In this document: positions 45,267 to 53,058 of the stretch, piece after piece | Layout: each line of letters begins with the position of its first letter | How positions within the stretch are numbered: position 1 is the first letter of the stretch | Origin: an uncultured Prevotellaceae bacterium | GTDB taxonomy: Bacteria; Bacteroidota; Bacteroidia; Bacteroidales; Bacteroidaceae | Length of the DNA stretch: 61,412 nucleotides | Reading direction: 5' to 3' | NCBI GenBank assembly: GCA_946184125.1 | Contig: CAMHEL010000006.1 | Location: 1 to 61,412, forward strand | Program-made: the position numbers and the translations under genes | The notes under the pieces: model-generated | Seen by the model: only the letters and a program-made list of their open reading frames with translations | What the model was told of the DNA's origin: nothing | The model's database searches: none

Positions 45267-47438
45267 ATGAAACCAGAACCCAACGAAGAACTCCGCACCG
45301 CATGGGATTTCGTGGAGCATACCGGAAGAAGCATCTTCCTCACAGGAAAGGCTGGAACAGGAAAGACCACCTTTCTCAGAACCGTGGTGAGCCGCTCGAG
45401 CAAGCGCTCAGTGGTCGTCGCCCCTACTGGCGTCGCAGCCATCAATGCCGGTGGCTCCACCATCCACTCCTTCTTCCAACTGCCCTTCACACCATTCATC
45501 CCCTCCACGACATTCAAGAACAAATTTGACTTCAGCCGCGACAAACGGCGCATCATCTCGTCGCTCGACTTGCTCATCATCGACGAAATATCCATGGTGC
45601 GCAGCGACCTGCTCGACGCCATCGATGCCGTGCTACGACGATACCGCGACCACTACCGGCCGTTCGGAGGCGTGCAACTGCTCATGCTCGGCGACCTGCA
45701 GCAACTAACACCGGTGGTGACTGCCGAGGAGGAGGAACTGCTCAGCCCACACTATGCCACACCTTATTTCTTCAGTTCGAAAGCGCTCGCCAAAACCGAC
45801 TATGTGACCATACAGCTCACAAAGGTGTACCGACAGCAAGACCTCTCCTTCCTCGACATCCTCAACCACATACGCACGGGCGAGGTGACCGACGAGGTGC
45901 TGGCGCGCCTCAACACGCGCTACATCCCCGGATTTGTCGCTCCCATGGGACAGGACTACATCAGACTGACGACGCACAACTGGCAGGCCGACCAGCACAA
46001 CGAGAGCGAACTGGCACGGCTCACCACACCCGCCTTCTCCTACTACGCCACCATCGAGAAAACATTCCCTGAATTCGCCTACCCCACCACACAGACCCTG
46101 GTGCTCAAGAAAGGCACACAGGTGATGTTCGTGAAAAACGACCCGTCGGGCGAACACCTCTACTACAACGGGCGAATAGGACATGTGACACATGCCGACG
46201 GACAGCATATACGAGTGCGATGCCCAGGCGACGCTAACGACATCGAGGTGGAGAGACTGACCTGGGAGAACACACGATACACGCTGAACGAAGAAACGCA
46301 TGAGATAGAAACCGAGGTGCTCGGCACATTCACTCAGTTCCCGCTCCGGCTGGCATGGGCCATCACCATACACAAAAGCCAGGGCCTCACCTTCGACCAT
46401 GCCGTCATCGACGCCAACCACTCGTTCGCTCCCGGACAGGTGTACGTGGCGCTGAGCCGATGCCGAACGCTCGAGGGCATGGTGCTCTCGTCGCCCATAA
46501 GGCCAAGGTCCATCATCAACGACACCCGGGTGGATGACTATATCGCACACCAAGAACAGAACGCAAGGGAAAGCATCGCACGACTGGCAATACTCAAAGA
46601 GGAATATTACCGACAACTGCTGCTCGACCTGTTCGACTTCGCTCCTCTGCTGCAACTGCAGCAGCACCTCACACGAACGTTCGTGGAGTTCTTCTCACGA
46701 AGTTTCCCACAGCTCGAACAGCTGCAGAAACAGACACTCCAGCAGCTCAAGGAAAAAGTCACCACCGTGGCTTCGAAATGGACTGCCACCATCATGCAGA
46801 TGCCGACCGACCAACTGCATGCCGAGCCTTTCCTTCAGCGCGTGAGCCGAAGCGCCACGTATTTCGCCGACACGCTCCATAGCATCTTCGAAAAACCACT
46901 GCGGCTGACAACGGGGGTGGAGACTTCAAACAAACAGGCGAAGAAACGTCTTGAAAGCAACTACGGCGACTTGTCGGTATGGCTGACCGCACGCCGCCTG
47001 CTGCTCCTCCACATCGCAACGGAAGGCTTCAGCATGCCGGTGTATCTGAAGCAGAAACAACTGACGATGCTGGAGGCCATGGACAAGACATCGCCGCAGA
47101 GCAAACGAAAGACAAAAAGCCGCGAACCACGAGAGCCAAAGGAAAAGACCGCCGACATCACCATCCGCCTCTTCCGCCAAGGACTATCCATCGGCCAGAT
47201 AGCCACCCTGCGCAACCTCTCGCCAGGCACCATCTACACACATCTCATGCCCTTGGTGAAAAGCGGCGACATCAGCATCGACGACATCGTGAGCGCTGAG
47301 CACCTGAAAGCCATACGGCGCATCATCGGCATGGTGGGCACCCAGCTCGGCATGGCTCCCATCAAGGCGCTTTGCCCTCCCGATGTGAACTACTACGAAA
47401 TCCAGATGGTGCTCAACGACGTCAAATCTCACGGCTGA
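45267..47438 (+). CDS. PIF1-like superfamily 1 helicase with C-terminal helix-turn-helix
   Basis: The 723-residue protein has an N-terminal helicase core: Walker A FLTGKAGTGKTTFL (about 24-37), motif Ia VVAPTGVAAINAGGSTIHSF, motif II LLIIDEISMVR (near 106-116), QLLMLGDLQQLTPV as motif III, and the UvrD-like C-terminal motif TIHKSQGLTFDHAVID near 370, followed by QVYVALSRCR. The C-terminal 100 residues hold a helix-turn-helix (HTH_40) unit, IRLFRQGLSIGQIATLRNLSPGTIYTH (split here across about 632-658). Such proteins unwind 5' to 3' and act on replication-stalling structures. The last 17 bp overlap the convergent lipoprotein gene. Confidence 0.92.
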   Translation: MKPEPNEELRTAWDFVEHTGRSIFLTGKAGTGKTTFLRTVVSRSSKRSVVVAPTGVAAINAGGSTIHSFFQLPFTPFIPSTTFKNKFDFSRDKRRIISSLDLLIIDEISMVRSDLLDAIDAVLRRYRDHYRPFGGVQLLMLGDLQQLTPVVTAEEEELLSPHYATPYFFSSKALAKTDYVTIQLTKVYRQQDLSFLDILNHIRTGEVTDEVLARLNTRYIPGFVAPMGQDYIRLTTHNWQADQHNESELARLTTPAFSYYATIEKTFPEFAYPTTQTLVLKKGTQVMFVKNDPSGEHLYYNGRIGHVTHADGQHIRVRCPGDANDIEVERLTWENTRYTLNEETHEIETEVLGTFTQFPLRLAWAITIHKSQGLTFDHAVIDANHSFAPGQVYVALSRCRTLEGMVLSSPIRPRSIINDTRVDDYIAHQEQNARESIARLAILKEEYYRQLLLDLFDFAPLLQLQQHLTRTFVEFFSRSFPQLEQLQKQTLQQLKEKVTTVASKWTATIMQMPTDQLHAEPFLQRVSRSATYFADTLHSIFEKPLRLTTGVETSNKQAKKRLESNYGDLSVWLTARRLLLLHIATEGFSMPVYLKQKQLTMLEAMDKTSPQSKRKTKSREPREPKEKTADITIRLFRQGLSIGQIATLRNLSPGTIYTHLMPLVKSGDISIDDIVSAEHLKAIRRIIGMVGTQLGMAPIKALCPPDVNYYEIQMVLNDVKSHG

Positions 47439-47943
47439 GCGTGTAGCTCGAGGTCTCCAGTCCGTCGGGTGCCTCAAGGGTGAGGGTGAGCGAACTGTCG
47501 GTGACGCTCAACGACGTCGATGCCATGACGCCACCTTCATCGGTCCTGGTGTGAAGCACTCCGTCGGCACCGAGATACCATGAGAACCGCATCCACCACA
47601 CACGCTTGCCCTCAAGGCTGTCCACCTCTGTGCCTGTGCCGTTGATGGACCCCTTCTCGTAACGGGAAAAATCAAGATGGGCATCATACGTCTGATGCCA
47701 TCGCTTGCCTTCGTAGTCCACATAGTCGCTGACAAGCGTTCCCTTCCACGACCCTTCGATACTGGCGGCAAGCCGCTGAAGGGCAGGGTTGTCCTTTGGC
47801 TGCAACGGCTCCTGGTAGAGCGAGTCGGGGTCTGAAGGCAACGGAGTGTTGCTATACGACGCATCATCGCGCTCACAGCCAAGAGCCATGAGCACGATGA
47901 TGGTGAGAGCGGCAAACCGCAAGGGGTATCGTATGATCATCAA
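47422..47943 (-). CDS. Lipoprotein with WxG beta motif, twin of the next gene
   Basis: The 173-residue protein has a lipobox (IVLMALGC at about 16-23). After a low-complexity Ser/Pro linker it has a beta-rich domain that begins IEGSWKGTLVSDYVDY and has RVWWMRFSWYLGADG in the middle. The upstream lipoprotein (47956-48543) has LEGTWEGNMYVSTYFDY at the equivalent place, so the two are divergent paralogues with a lipocalin-like look. The two genes are 12 bp apart and share the promoter at 48599-48629. The 3' end overlaps the helicase gene on the other strand by 17 bp. Function unknown. Confidence 0.75.
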   Translation of the reverse strand: MMIIRYPLRFAALTIIVLMALGCERDDASYSNTPLPSDPDSLYQEPLQPKDNPALQRLAASIEGSWKGTLVSDYVDYEGKRWHQTYDAHLDFSRYEKGSINGTGTEVDSLEGKRVWWMRFSWYLGADGVLHTRTDEGGVMASTSLSVTDSSLTLTLEAPDGLETSSYTLSREI

Positions 47944-47955
47944 GCGGATGGAATG

Positions 47956-48543
47956 CTATTCGCGTGCGCGGAAGATGCGCTTCGGAGCCTCCATAGGCTG
48001 CTCCACAGGCTGCTTGCCCTTGACCTTCTGCTTGTCGAAGGTGGTGCCGTTGCCATAGAAATAGCGGTCGTCGTAGCCCCAGTAGTAGGAGTTCCAGTTG
48101 GGCGAGGAGATGTGCCTCAGCTGAAACCTCTGCCTGCCACCATTGTAGAGCTCGATGTAACCGGTGAAATAAGAGTTGTCAAGCTGATAGTTGTAGATGA
48201 CCACATCGGAGTTCTCCTCCACGAAGTGCACCCTGATGTTGCCGTTGTTCACCTCCCAGTAGATGTGGTTGGCGAGGTAGTTGCGGCCCCAGTAGGAGTC
48301 ATTGTAATAGTCTACCCAATAGCCATCGCCAGAAGCATACCTGTATGGGTCGCGCACAAAGCACACCTCGGAATAGGTGGCATCATAATACCTGTCGTAG
48401 TAGTCGAAATAAGTAGACACATACATATTGCCTTCCCAGGTGCCCTCAAGGGTGCGTGCGATATCCTCGTCCTCGCAGCTGGTGAGCGTGAAAGCGAGTG
48501 CTGCCAAAAACACCCAAACGCCATTGAAAGTAAATCTTTTCAT
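47956..48543 (-). CDS. Tyrosine-rich lipoprotein, twin of the previous gene
   Basis: The 195-residue protein has a signal sequence with lipobox FTLTSC (about 18-23). Its beta-rich body is strikingly rich in Tyr, Asp and Asn, with segments such as YFDYYDRYYDATY and NSYYWGYDDRYFYGNG. The C-terminal tail is Lys/Gln/Pro-rich (KGKQPVEQPMEAPKRIF). It shares the W-x-G start of its domain with the neighbouring lipoprotein. The tyrosine-rich surface suggests ligand or carbohydrate contact, but this is a guess. It is the first gene of the pair behind a consensus promoter. Confidence 0.75.
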   Translation of the reverse strand: MKRFTFNGVWVFLAALAFTLTSCEDEDIARTLEGTWEGNMYVSTYFDYYDRYYDATYSEVCFVRDPYRYASGDGYWVDYYNDSYWGRNYLANHIYWEVNNGNIRVHFVEENSDVVIYNYQLDNSYFTGYIELYNGGRQRFQLRHISSPNWNSYYWGYDDRYFYGNGTTFDKQKVKGKQPVEQPMEAPKRIFRARE

Positions 48544-48598
48544 CGTTCTTCAATTTAAAGAGGTTATTAATCTTGTTCGTTCTATCATTTTTGTACTG

Positions 48599-48629
48599 CA
48601 AAGGTAGGCTTTTCCCAAAAAACTTGCAA
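48599..48629 (-). promoter_or_regulatory. Promoter of the twin lipoprotein operon
   Basis: On the minus strand TTG (48627-48629), a 20-bp spacer and TACCTTTG (48599-48606) match the consensus exactly. The start codon at 48543 is 55 bp downstream. Confidence 0.8.
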
Positions 48630-48706
48630 GGGAGAAAGCAGCAAGTTTTTTGGGGATTTCCCTAAAATGTGGTAGAGTTTTCCCCCAAACCCGCTTTTTC
48701 GCTCTC

Positions 48707-48749
48707 CTCCGTGCCCTTCTACTCCTTTCTCCGTGCCCTTCTACTCCTT
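48707..48749. repeat. 21-bp direct repeat over the M6 protease stop codon
   Basis: The unit ctccgtgcccttctactcctt occurs twice, 22 bp apart, and the second copy contains the stop codon of the M6 protease gene. The first copy lies just beyond the stop. Confidence 0.75.
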
Positions 48750-50642
48750 GCGGAGGATGATGCCGACGACCGACATGGCATCGGTGACATTTATCGTCGT
48801 GTTGCCATCCACATCGGCCTCGGAGGCATGAAACTTGTCTCCGTCGTCCTTGCCGAGGATATGGTCGACGATGAGCATTACGTCGACGACATCCACCTTG
48901 CGGTCGTGATTGACATCGCCCTTGGTGAACGGATGGAGATGGGCGTCGAAATCGGCGATGAACCGGAAGGTGACCACTCCGTCGGCGCTCTCGGCGATTT
49001 GGTCGAGGGCTTTGTTGAGCCCCTCGCCCTTATAGACCTTGAAGTTGACAAGCTGCATCGTGTCGTTGAGCGCCGACACATTCATCTTTCCGGGGAAAGG
49101 GTCACCCTCGAGCTGGGAGTAGAAATCATTGAACGTGATGGCGACGGTATCACCATTCAACTTCTTACCGATGTTGTACTGGGCGAGGAGCAGCCCATCG
49201 GCGGGGACGACGGTCATGCGGGGACGGCCCTTCGTGTTGTTGGCCTTGTTGCCCGACAGGGAGAAGAGCGACGGGTCGTAGTCCACATGATAGACCAGCA
49301 GCCCATGACCCTTCTGGTAGGTGTTCAGACCCACTTGCTGGATGTTCTCGATGATGAAATATTCACGGTGGCTCTCGTCGTTATCGTTGAGTATGCGGTA
49401 AGCATTTCCGCCCTCGTCGATGGACTTCATCTCGTATTCGGCTGCCGCAGTGAGGTTGGGAATGTCTATCCAGCCCAGTGCCTCCCTCTCCCATGCGTTG
49501 AGCGCCACGGGGGTGTACCCATTGTTGAGATAGTTGCCACTGTCCATGAGGCTCCAGAACTCCATAGCCTGGTTGTTGCCCTTGACGGTCTTTCCCGCAG
49601 AACCCGTGGGATAGAAGTCGGGGAGACCGAGGGTGTGGCACAACTCATGGCAGAGGGTGCCGATGCCGTTGATACGCACCAGCGGCGCGTTGCTCCAGCA
49701 GCCGGGGTAGCCGTTGAGCTCCGCACTGACAGCATACCGCTTGAGCTTTATCCCATCGAAGGAATCGGTGACTGACAACGCCCCCGACTTGGGCCAGATG
49801 CAGTCGTTGCTGTTGCCGCCCATCGACTGGGAATAACCGGCATAGAGGATGATGACAAGGTCGGCAAAACCGTCTCCGTTGGCATCATATTTCGAGAAGT
49901 CGATGGTGCTGTCCATCAGCATGCAGGCATCGTAGAAGAGCGAATCCATGTCTTCGTCGTACCCGTCACTCCGCTCACCACCATAGGTCGACAGTTTTTT
50001 AGGCATGGTGAGCGGCCCGTAGACATCGAACTGGGGGGTGAACTGCCCGAAACTTGCGGTGGCGAAATAGCTGGCCACACTTTCCTGATTGGCTCTCTCG
50101 CCGAAACCATGGTCGGGGAGTTTTCCCTCACCGTTGAAATACTCATCGAAGACCAGCGAGGGATTGTCGATGGTGAAGGGCCGGTCGGGGAAGTCGACGA
50201 GGATGACCACTGCCTTGGGACTGCCAGAATGCGGGAACATGGTGGAAGAGGTGGCCACGGGCTCGCGACGTGCCCGCCGCCGCTCTGCCATACCATCTGC
50301 CGCCTGTGCAAAAGCATTCAAATCCTGGGCCGCCGCCAAGCGCTGCTCCTCCTTGCTACGCTGGCCCGGGTCGTGGGCAAGCACGCCGGATGACACCAGC
50401 ATGGCACCTGGCAACACATTCGCCACATAGTATCCGTCGGACTCGCGCACCAGCAACACACCATCGGTGGTGGTGCTGTAGTGCTGGTCTTCGTCGCCAT
50501 GAAGACACACGGTGAGTCTTGTGCCATCGGGTTGAAGAACGACGGCAGGCAAGGGGGAGGCTTTCACGGCGAACACCTCCATCGTGGTGAGGAGGCACAG
50601 CAAAGCAACCAACAGGAGTCTTCTCATCAGCTGTCTTTTCAT
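48741..50642 (-). CDS. M6-family secreted metalloprotease with dockerin-like C-terminus
   Basis: The 633-residue exported zinc protease has a signal peptide (about 1-25, LLLVALLCLLTTMEVFA). The N-terminal prodomain has a TTTDGVLLVRESDGYYVA segment. The catalytic domain has the zinc motif LCHELCHTLGLPDFY (near 324-338), with H-E-x-x-H and a downstream Asp as in immune inhibitor A-like M6 peptidases. FSKYDANGDGFADLVI is a calcium loop. The C-terminus ends in two dockerin-like loops (GDVNHDRKVDVVDVMLIVDH, then EADVDGNTTINVTDAM), matching the BspA-like protein at 33601-35742. It probably cleaves host or extracellular proteins. A consensus promoter lies just upstream, inside the edge of a tandem repeat. 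Confidence 0.92.
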   Translation of the reverse strand: MKRQLMRRLLLVALLCLLTTMEVFAVKASPLPAVVLQPDGTRLTVCLHGDEDQHYSTTTDGVLLVRESDGYYVANVLPGAMLVSSGVLAHDPGQRSKEEQRLAAAQDLNAFAQAADGMAERRRARREPVATSSTMFPHSGSPKAVVILVDFPDRPFTIDNPSLVFDEYFNGEGKLPDHGFGERANQESVASYFATASFGQFTPQFDVYGPLTMPKKLSTYGGERSDGYDEDMDSLFYDACMLMDSTIDFSKYDANGDGFADLVIILYAGYSQSMGGNSNDCIWPKSGALSVTDSFDGIKLKRYAVSAELNGYPGCWSNAPLVRINGIGTLCHELCHTLGLPDFYPTGSAGKTVKGNNQAMEFWSLMDSGNYLNNGYTPVALNAWEREALGWIDIPNLTAAAEYEMKSIDEGGNAYRILNDNDESHREYFIIENIQQVGLNTYQKGHGLLVYHVDYDPSLFSLSGNKANNTKGRPRMTVVPADGLLLAQYNIGKKLNGDTVAITFNDFYSQLEGDPFPGKMNVSALNDTMQLVNFKVYKGEGLNKALDQIAESADGVVTFRFIADFDAHLHPFTKGDVNHDRKVDVVDVMLIVDHILGKDDGDKFHASEADVDGNTTINVTDAMSVVGIILRKE

Positions 50643-50673
50643 CCTATCAACCTTATCATGATACTATGGGGTA

Positions 50674-50703
50674 CAAAGGTAGTGCAAACCGAGCGGAATG
50701 CAA
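50674..50703 (-). promoter_or_regulatory. Promoter of the M6 metalloprotease gene
   Basis: On the minus strand TTG (50701-50703), a 19-bp spacer and TACCTTTG (50674-50681) match the consensus. The spacer and -33 element lie within the first unit of the 147-bp tandem repeat. Confidence 0.78.
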
Positions 50704-50977
50704 AATAAAAAAACGAAGTTTTTTATTTTCATTTCCGAGGTGCCGCCTATCTTATGCAAAGGTAGTGCAAAAATCCGAATAAGCGAGCAAAAAGCAAATG
50801 AATTTGCTTTTTCGAGCGTGAGGATTTTATGCAAACCGAGCGGAATGCAAAATAAAAAATCGAAGTTTTTTATTTTCATTGCCGAGGTGCTGCCTATCTT
50901 ATGTAAAGATAGTGCAAGAATCCGAATAAGCGAGCAAAAAGCAAATGAATTTGTTTTTTCGAGCGAGAATAATAACT
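50684..50977. repeat. Two tandem 147-bp units upstream of the M6 gene
   Basis: The units start at 50684 and 50831 with gcaaaccgagcggaatgcaaaa. Each holds two AT-rich hairpins: aaataaaaaa-cgaag-ttttttattt (exact in the first unit) and aaaaagcaaat/atttgcttttt (exact in the first, one change in the second). Each also has a tatcttatgcaaaggtagtgc phrase whose minus strand gives TACCTTTG in the first unit (50757-50764) and a decayed form in the second. They fill the gene-free space of about 400 bp (50643-51047) together with a short AT-rich tail. Confidence 0.85.
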
Positions 50978-51040
50978 CATTGATTTTCAAACGATTAAAT
51001 GAAATAATAACTAAGTATTGATAACAGCTAATATAAGAAA

Positions 51041-51066
51041 AAGCCGCCTAAGGGGCGGCTTTTTTC
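51041..51066. terminator. Terminator overlapping the 3' end of the 271-residue gene
   Basis: The stem aagccgcc/ggcggctt with a short loop and T runs on both sides acts as an intrinsic terminator. The TAG of the minus-strand gene (51048-51050) lies in it, and the last residues KKAAP are encoded by the hairpin. Confidence 0.85.
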
Positions 51067-51863
51067 AACTGACTGCGGACTTCCTCTATCCTGACCATGG
51101 GACGCAAGTCATGGTAACGTACCCAGCCATTGTAATATTTAACGTCATCCAGATTCTCATTGCAGCCATACCATATGCAGTCATGGAACCAACGCATGTT
51201 GCGGCGGGAACCGAGTATCGACACCTTACTGTAGTCTTTTTCTACCAGGCTCCATTGACGGGAGTCACGGCAGACGACATGATAGACTTGACAGAGGATG
51301 ACGCGGCCCTCGTACTCCACGTAGAACTTGCCCATCCTACCGGCATAGATGCCATTCCTGAGCATATGCTCACAGCACTTTATGCTGGGGACCTCTACCT
51401 TCGAATTATGAAGCATCTGGCTGGGGGTGAGTTTCTCGGTGATCAGGCTCTCCTCGGACTCCTCGGGCTGTTCGACGGCATCATCACCATGCCAACCGTC
51501 CTTCAGGATGCCTTCTTCTGAAACATAGAAGCGATACCAAGGAGCCACATGGCGGCACCACATCTTATACATGTCACGGGTGTTTCTCCAACCCAGCTTG
51601 CTGAACTGATGGAACACCATGTCGGCATCCATTCCTACATGCTTGAGCAGAAAACGTTCGATGTAGTTTCCCGTTTTGCATGAGAACCAACAGGCATGAT
51701 AATCACCGGAGTTGCCCCGGGAAAAAGGAAGATGTCGCGCATCACCAAAATGGTGGGCCACATACTTGCGGTCATACTTCATGAGCCAACGGCAAGTTTC
51801 TACCCAGTGGAACTTGCAGGAGTGTCCGAATTTTGACTTCAGTTTCTTTTCTGTTCTCTTCAT
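51048..51863 (-). CDS. Hypothetical protein, 271 residues, unrecognised
   Basis: I do not recognise this family. The protein is basic and rich in Trp, Cys, His and Tyr, with no signal peptide or membrane segment. Notable stretches are KFGHSCKFHWVETCRWLMKYD near the N-terminus (split as 11-31), MYKMWCRHVAPWYRFYVSEEG near 98-118, an acidic patch EQPEESEESLITEKL (near 131-145), and a C-terminal beta-like half with KFYVEYEGRVILCQVYHVVC. Several CxxxH-like clusters might bind metal, but no canonical zinc finger is seen. Codon usage looks native. It is monocistronic, closed by a terminator that overlaps its stop codon. A DNA- or RNA-binding role is only a guess. Confidence 0.65.
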   Translation of the reverse strand: MKRTEKKLKSKFGHSCKFHWVETCRWLMKYDRKYVAHHFGDARHLPFSRGNSGDYHACWFSCKTGNYIERFLLKHVGMDADMVFHQFSKLGWRNTRDMYKMWCRHVAPWYRFYVSEEGILKDGWHGDDAVEQPEESEESLITEKLTPSQMLHNSKVEVPSIKCCEHMLRNGIYAGRMGKFYVEYEGRVILCQVYHVVCRDSRQWSLVEKDYSKVSILGSRRNMRWFHDCIWYGCNENLDDVKYYNGWVRYHDLRPMVRIEEVRSQLKKAAP

Positions 51864-52146
51864 TCTGTAGATGATAATGGTTACACACTCAGAAAAAGTG
51901 CATAGAACTCATCATCATCTTGTGGAACATATTGCCTGACATCGTTGATTTTTTTGGTTGAGTGATGGATTACATTCATAGAGAGAGAGAATTCTTCACT
52001 AATCTATCATTTAATCAGAAAAAAGTATGAGCCTGCTCAGTTTCAGCAAGTGATAATCGTTCAACGTCCTATTGGGACGAACGCCCCTGGGCAAGGTGAC
52101 GGTACAGCCTTTGGCTGTTCTTAAATCTCAAACCTCTATTCTAGGT

Positions 52147-52210
52147 CAATCAAGGGGACTGGTTTTTGATGGAATTTGAGAATTCCGTCAAGGCCCTGTC
52201 CCCTTGATTG
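52147..52210. repeat. 64-bp palindromic element with 13-bp perfect ends
   Basis: caatcaaggggac at 52147-52159 is repeated inverted as gtccccttgattg at 52198-52210. The centre contains ggaatt-tgag-aattcc, a second nested palindrome, so the whole element can fold back. Confidence 0.75.
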
Positions 52211-52396
52211 AAGGATTCTTCCACTCCATTTTTTCGACCACCTATTTCCGCCTCGATAACCTTTGTCAGCCTCGGAGAGCCCGACCTCCTACAGAAAGCC
52301 ATCCCCAAAAACCAATCAAAAACCTCAAACCTCAAATCTCAAACCTCAAATCTTTCAAATCTCTCAAAAAATCTTTTTTGTTTCAGAAAAAAAACG

Positions 52397-52404
52397 TACC
52401 TTTG
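52397..52404 (+). promoter_or_regulatory. -7 box of the gpx-trxB pair
   Basis: TACCTTTG lies 81 bp before the ATG at 52486. The nearest TTG is 16 bp upstream, a little short of the standard. Confidence 0.5.
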
Positions 52405-52485
52405 CAGTAGAATGCCCCCGACAAGGGGAGCAACACCAAGTCCGTCTTATGAAAAAGGCACCTTAACCCAATTATATCAAGAAAA

Positions 52486-53037
52486 ATGAGAACTATTTAC
52501 GATTTCTCTGTCAAGGACAGAAAAGGAGGCATTGTGTCGCTGAAAGAGTATGCCAACGAAGTGATACTCATCGTCAACACTGCCACCAAATGCGGATTCA
52601 CACCTCAGTACGAAGAACTGGAGAAACTCTATGAGCGACACCACTCTGAAGGCTTCACGATCCTCGACTTCCCCTGCAATCAGTTCAACCAGCAGGCACC
52701 GGGAACCGACGAGTCGATACACCAGTTCTGCAAACTCACCTACGGCACGGAGTTCCCACGCTTCAAAAAGGTGAAGGTGAACGGCAAGGACGCCGACCCG
52801 CTCTTCGTATACCTCAAGGAGCAAAAGGGATTCGAAGGATTCGACATGAAACACCCCATCGCGGGCATCCTCGACAATCTGCTCAGCCAAGCCGACCCTA
52901 ACTATAAGGACAACCCCGACATCAAGTGGAATTTCACCAAATTCCTCATCAACAAACGTGGACAGGTCGTCGCAAGATTCGAACCCACCGAGAATTTCGA
53001 AGTCATCGAGCAGAAAATCATCGAACTGCTGAAATAA
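52486..53037 (+). CDS. Glutathione peroxidase family protein
   Basis: The 183-residue thioredoxin-fold peroxidase begins IYDFSVKDRKGG. The peroxidatic Cys is in NTATKCGFTPQYEEL (Cys36), the DFPCNQFNQQ motif (61-70) supplies a second Cys (Cys64) and the Gln, and the catalytic Trp/Asn pair is in KWNFTKFL (near 143-150). Such bacterial enzymes normally use thioredoxin rather than glutathione. trxB follows after 21 bp, which makes a functional pair: TrxB regenerates thioredoxin that reduces this enzyme after peroxide attack. Confidence 0.95.
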   Translation: MRTIYDFSVKDRKGGIVSLKEYANEVILIVNTATKCGFTPQYEELEKLYERHHSEGFTILDFPCNQFNQQAPGTDESIHQFCKLTYGTEFPRFKKVKVNGKDADPLFVYLKEQKGFEGFDMKHPIAGILDNLLSQADPNYKDNPDIKWNFTKFLINKRGQVVARFEPTENFEVIEQKIIELLK

Positions 53038-53058
53038 CATCACTGCTGATACAACATC

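Larger units (their letters stand above)
51864..52485. other. Gene-free stretch upstream of glutathione peroxidase
   Basis: About 620 bp. It holds a 13-bp inverted repeat (52147-52159 with 52198-52210), a run of aacctcaaatctc units (about 52323-52365), a small palindrome gttcaacgtcctattgggacgaac (about 52059-52082) and a TACCTTTG box (52397-52404). Short open frames over the inverted repeat look like repeat-borne artefacts. Confidence 0.55.

Noticed and set aside
50664..50990. 108-codon minus-strand frame over the 147-bp repeats
   Set aside because: Its two-fold internal repeat simply reflects the DNA repeat, and the M6 promoter lies inside it.
52150..52335. 61-codon minus-strand frame over the 64-bp palindrome
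   Set aside because: It lies wholly on the repeat element and the aacctcaaatctc units, so it looks repeat-borne.
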